Below are positions 14,106-14,694 of a stretch of 14,694 nt of DNA, in pieces. A program made the position numbers and the translations under genes. The notes under the pieces were generated by a model that had not been told where the DNA came from, did not search any database, and worked only from the letters and a program-made list of their open reading frames with translations. How positions within the stretch are numbered: the stretch's first letter is position 1; every line of letters starts with the position of its first letter. Origin of the DNA: an uncultured Bacillota bacterium (GTDB lineage: Bacteria > Bacillota > Dehalobacteriia > UBA4068 > UBA4997); assembly GCA_948907985.1 (NCBI GenBank), contig CAQWMM010000045.1:1-14694 (forward strand), given 5' to 3'.

Positions 14106-14144
14106 GCGACTGACAAGTCCAGCACAGCTAGACGCAGGCAGAGC
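14106..14144. repeat. Copy of a dispersed intergenic sequence also seen in the 2143-2526 array
   Basis: AGACGCAGGCAGAGC (14130-14144) occurs exactly, on the opposite strand, in spacer 1 of the tandem array (2217-2231), and 14 of its 15 bases occur in spacer 3. The neighbouring 14106-14120 matches 2235-2249 at 12 of 15 positions. It sits in the flagellin leader region, with no coding potential seen. Confidence 0.5.
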
Positions 14145-14157
14145 CTAGTGCGAACCA

Positions 14158-14180
14158 TACATAAGCCGTAGGCTTATGTA
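14158..14180. repeat. Perfect 10-bp hairpin in the csrA-flagellin gap
   Basis: TACATAAGCC, loop GTA, GGCTTATGTA. On the minus strand the stem is followed by TGGTTCGC and on the plus strand by ATCCTTTGAG, so neither side gives a good T run. It could be a weak terminator after csrA or part of the dispersed repeat next to it. The rest of the 14022-14342 gap has an inverted pair CAAACTACC/GGTAGTTTG (14251-14259, 14292-14300) and no gene. Confidence 0.5.
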
Positions 14181-14342
14181 ATCCTTTGAGTTTTCCCCGC
14201 CCAACTTACGGCCGGTCAGTCAAGCACAGCAAACCCAAATATATTTCAAGCAAACTACCCTAATGCAACCTCGCGAAAGTTACAAAAAGGTGGTAGTTTG
14301 AATGAAAGCGTTTTTTTGCTTTGCCCCCACAAAGTGAGCAAA

Positions 14343-14543
14343 TTAATTCCCGTACTTCTCCCTTAGCCTGCGGATACACTCCGGCGTTTCCGCCCTTTGC
14401 TCGTGTACTTTGGCGCGTTCAATCGCCATTTCTCTGGGCGCGTCAATCGCCACCCGGCACACGTCGCCGACTTTCAGCATTTGAATAACCACGTTGTCGC
14501 CGATTGTTATGTAATCCCCGGCTTTCACAGTTAAAGACAACAT
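14343..14543 (-). CDS. csrA: Carbon storage/flagellin translational regulator CsrA
   Basis: 66 aa. The N-terminal pattern MLSLTVKAGDYITIGDNVVIQML and the following VAIDAPREMAIERAKVHE match CsrA, a small dimeric RNA-binding protein that binds GGA motifs in mRNA leaders and usually blocks translation. Arg43 corresponds to the key Arg44 of E. coli CsrA; position 6, normally Arg, is Val here (Lys7 follows). The C-terminus after residue 50 is a charged helix ending in a basic stretch. AAGGAGGA (14551-14558) lies 7 nt upstream of the ATG. It is the gene just before flagellin, whose leader holds a candidate target, which fits the csrA-hag pairing known in Firmicutes. Its usual antagonist FliW is not in the window and could lie just past 14694. 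Confidence 0.88.
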   Translation of the reverse strand: MLSLTVKAGDYITIGDNVVIQMLKVGDVCRVAIDAPREMAIERAKVHEQRAETPECIRRLREKYGN

Positions 14544-14588
14544 AAGCTCATCCTCCTTAATAAAAACGCTCCGTCTTTTTGTAAAAAC

Positions 14589-14655
14589 ATAGTGGTGGAA
14601 AAAAGAATAGGGTTACAAAAAGGTATACCTTTTTTCAACTTTCCACAACCACTAT
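14589..14655 (-). promoter_or_regulatory. Long imperfect hairpin at the 5' end of the csrA transcript
   Basis: Arms 14640-14655 and 14589-14601 pair with a 3-nt bulge (ATAGTGGT...GGAAA). The centre is a perfect palindrome AAAAAGGTATACCTTTTT (14617-14634). The predicted start (about 14657) puts the hairpin at the transcript 5' end, followed by GTTTTTAC on the minus strand. It could be a weak attenuator, a stabilising 5' stem, or a repressor operator around the GGTATACC centre. Confidence 0.45.
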
Positions 14656-14663
14656 ATATTGAT

Positions 14664-14692
14664 AATATATCATATCCGAACGCTAAATGCAA
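14664..14692 (-). promoter_or_regulatory. Sigma-A-like promoter of csrA
   Basis: TTGCAT (14687-14692), 17-bp spacer, TATATT (14664-14669) on the minus strand, about 120 bp upstream of the csrA ATG. It implies that csrA can be transcribed separately from any upstream gene. Confidence 0.55.
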
Positions 14693-14694
14693 GG

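Noticed and set aside
14251..14300. Invertible phase-variation promoter upstream of flagellin (CAAACTACC/GGTAGTTTG)
   Set aside because: Arms of only 9 bp, no recombinase gene in the window and no promoter clearly inside the segment.
14022..14342. Sigma-28 promoter for flagellin
   Set aside because: I searched for a TAAA-N15-GCCGATAA-like pair on the minus strand and found no acceptable match; a TTGCAT-N17-AATATA pair is too weak to call.

Overview
The window reads as a chromosomal segment of a motile, probably anaerobic Firmicute (Bacillota, Clostridia or Negativicutes grade). The evidence is a flagellin with csrA beside it, strong AGGAGG-type ribosome binding sites, a collagen-like GXT-repeat surface protein, an SLH-domain remnant and an ECF-type vitamin transporter. 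I cannot name the genus. Every gene I can support lies on the minus strand, so transcription runs from high to low coordinates. The long plus-strand reading frames are shadows.

From right to left: (i) 14694-8666 is a flagellar block. It holds csrA with a sigma-A-like promoter and a long 5' hairpin, a 321-bp leader with a CsrA-site-like hairpin, a 560-aa flagellin, a 57-aa YjfB-type motility protein, a 716-aa family-2 glycosyltransferase with a helical-repeat tail, and an FkbM-type methyltransferase. The last two are plausible flagellin-glycan genes.

(ii) 8582-2557 is an ECF transporter operon. A good promoter (TTGACT-N17-TATACT) is followed by a roughly 325-nt leader. The leader carries a strong intrinsic terminator and an overlapping, mutually exclusive antiterminator hairpin, which is the layout of a riboswitch or attenuator. 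Next come a frameshifted and shortened secreted SLH/DUF4430 gene, ecfT, a TIM-barrel sugar-isomerase-like protein, a Dph6/DUF71-like PP-loop ATPase, and one 886-aa protein that fuses two ECF ATPases to a membrane S component. DUF4430 (transcobalamin-like) and bacterial DUF71 both point to corrinoid (vitamin B12) uptake and salvage, but the leader lacks recognisable cobalamin-riboswitch motifs.

(iii) 2526-2143 is a tandem repeat: a 223-bp period built from two roughly 110-bp subunits. Each subunit carries an extended -10 promoter element on the minus strand, and one also forms an intrinsic terminator. It separates the ECF operon from (iv) a soluble PAS hybrid histidine kinase (2079-460) with its own terminator. 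The window ends inside (v) a cysteine-rich collagen-like protein (271-1, partial).

The best candidates for something not yet described are the conditional-terminator leader at 8220-8547, the TIM-barrel gene inside the presumed corrinoid-salvage operon, and the terminator-plus-promoter repeat array.
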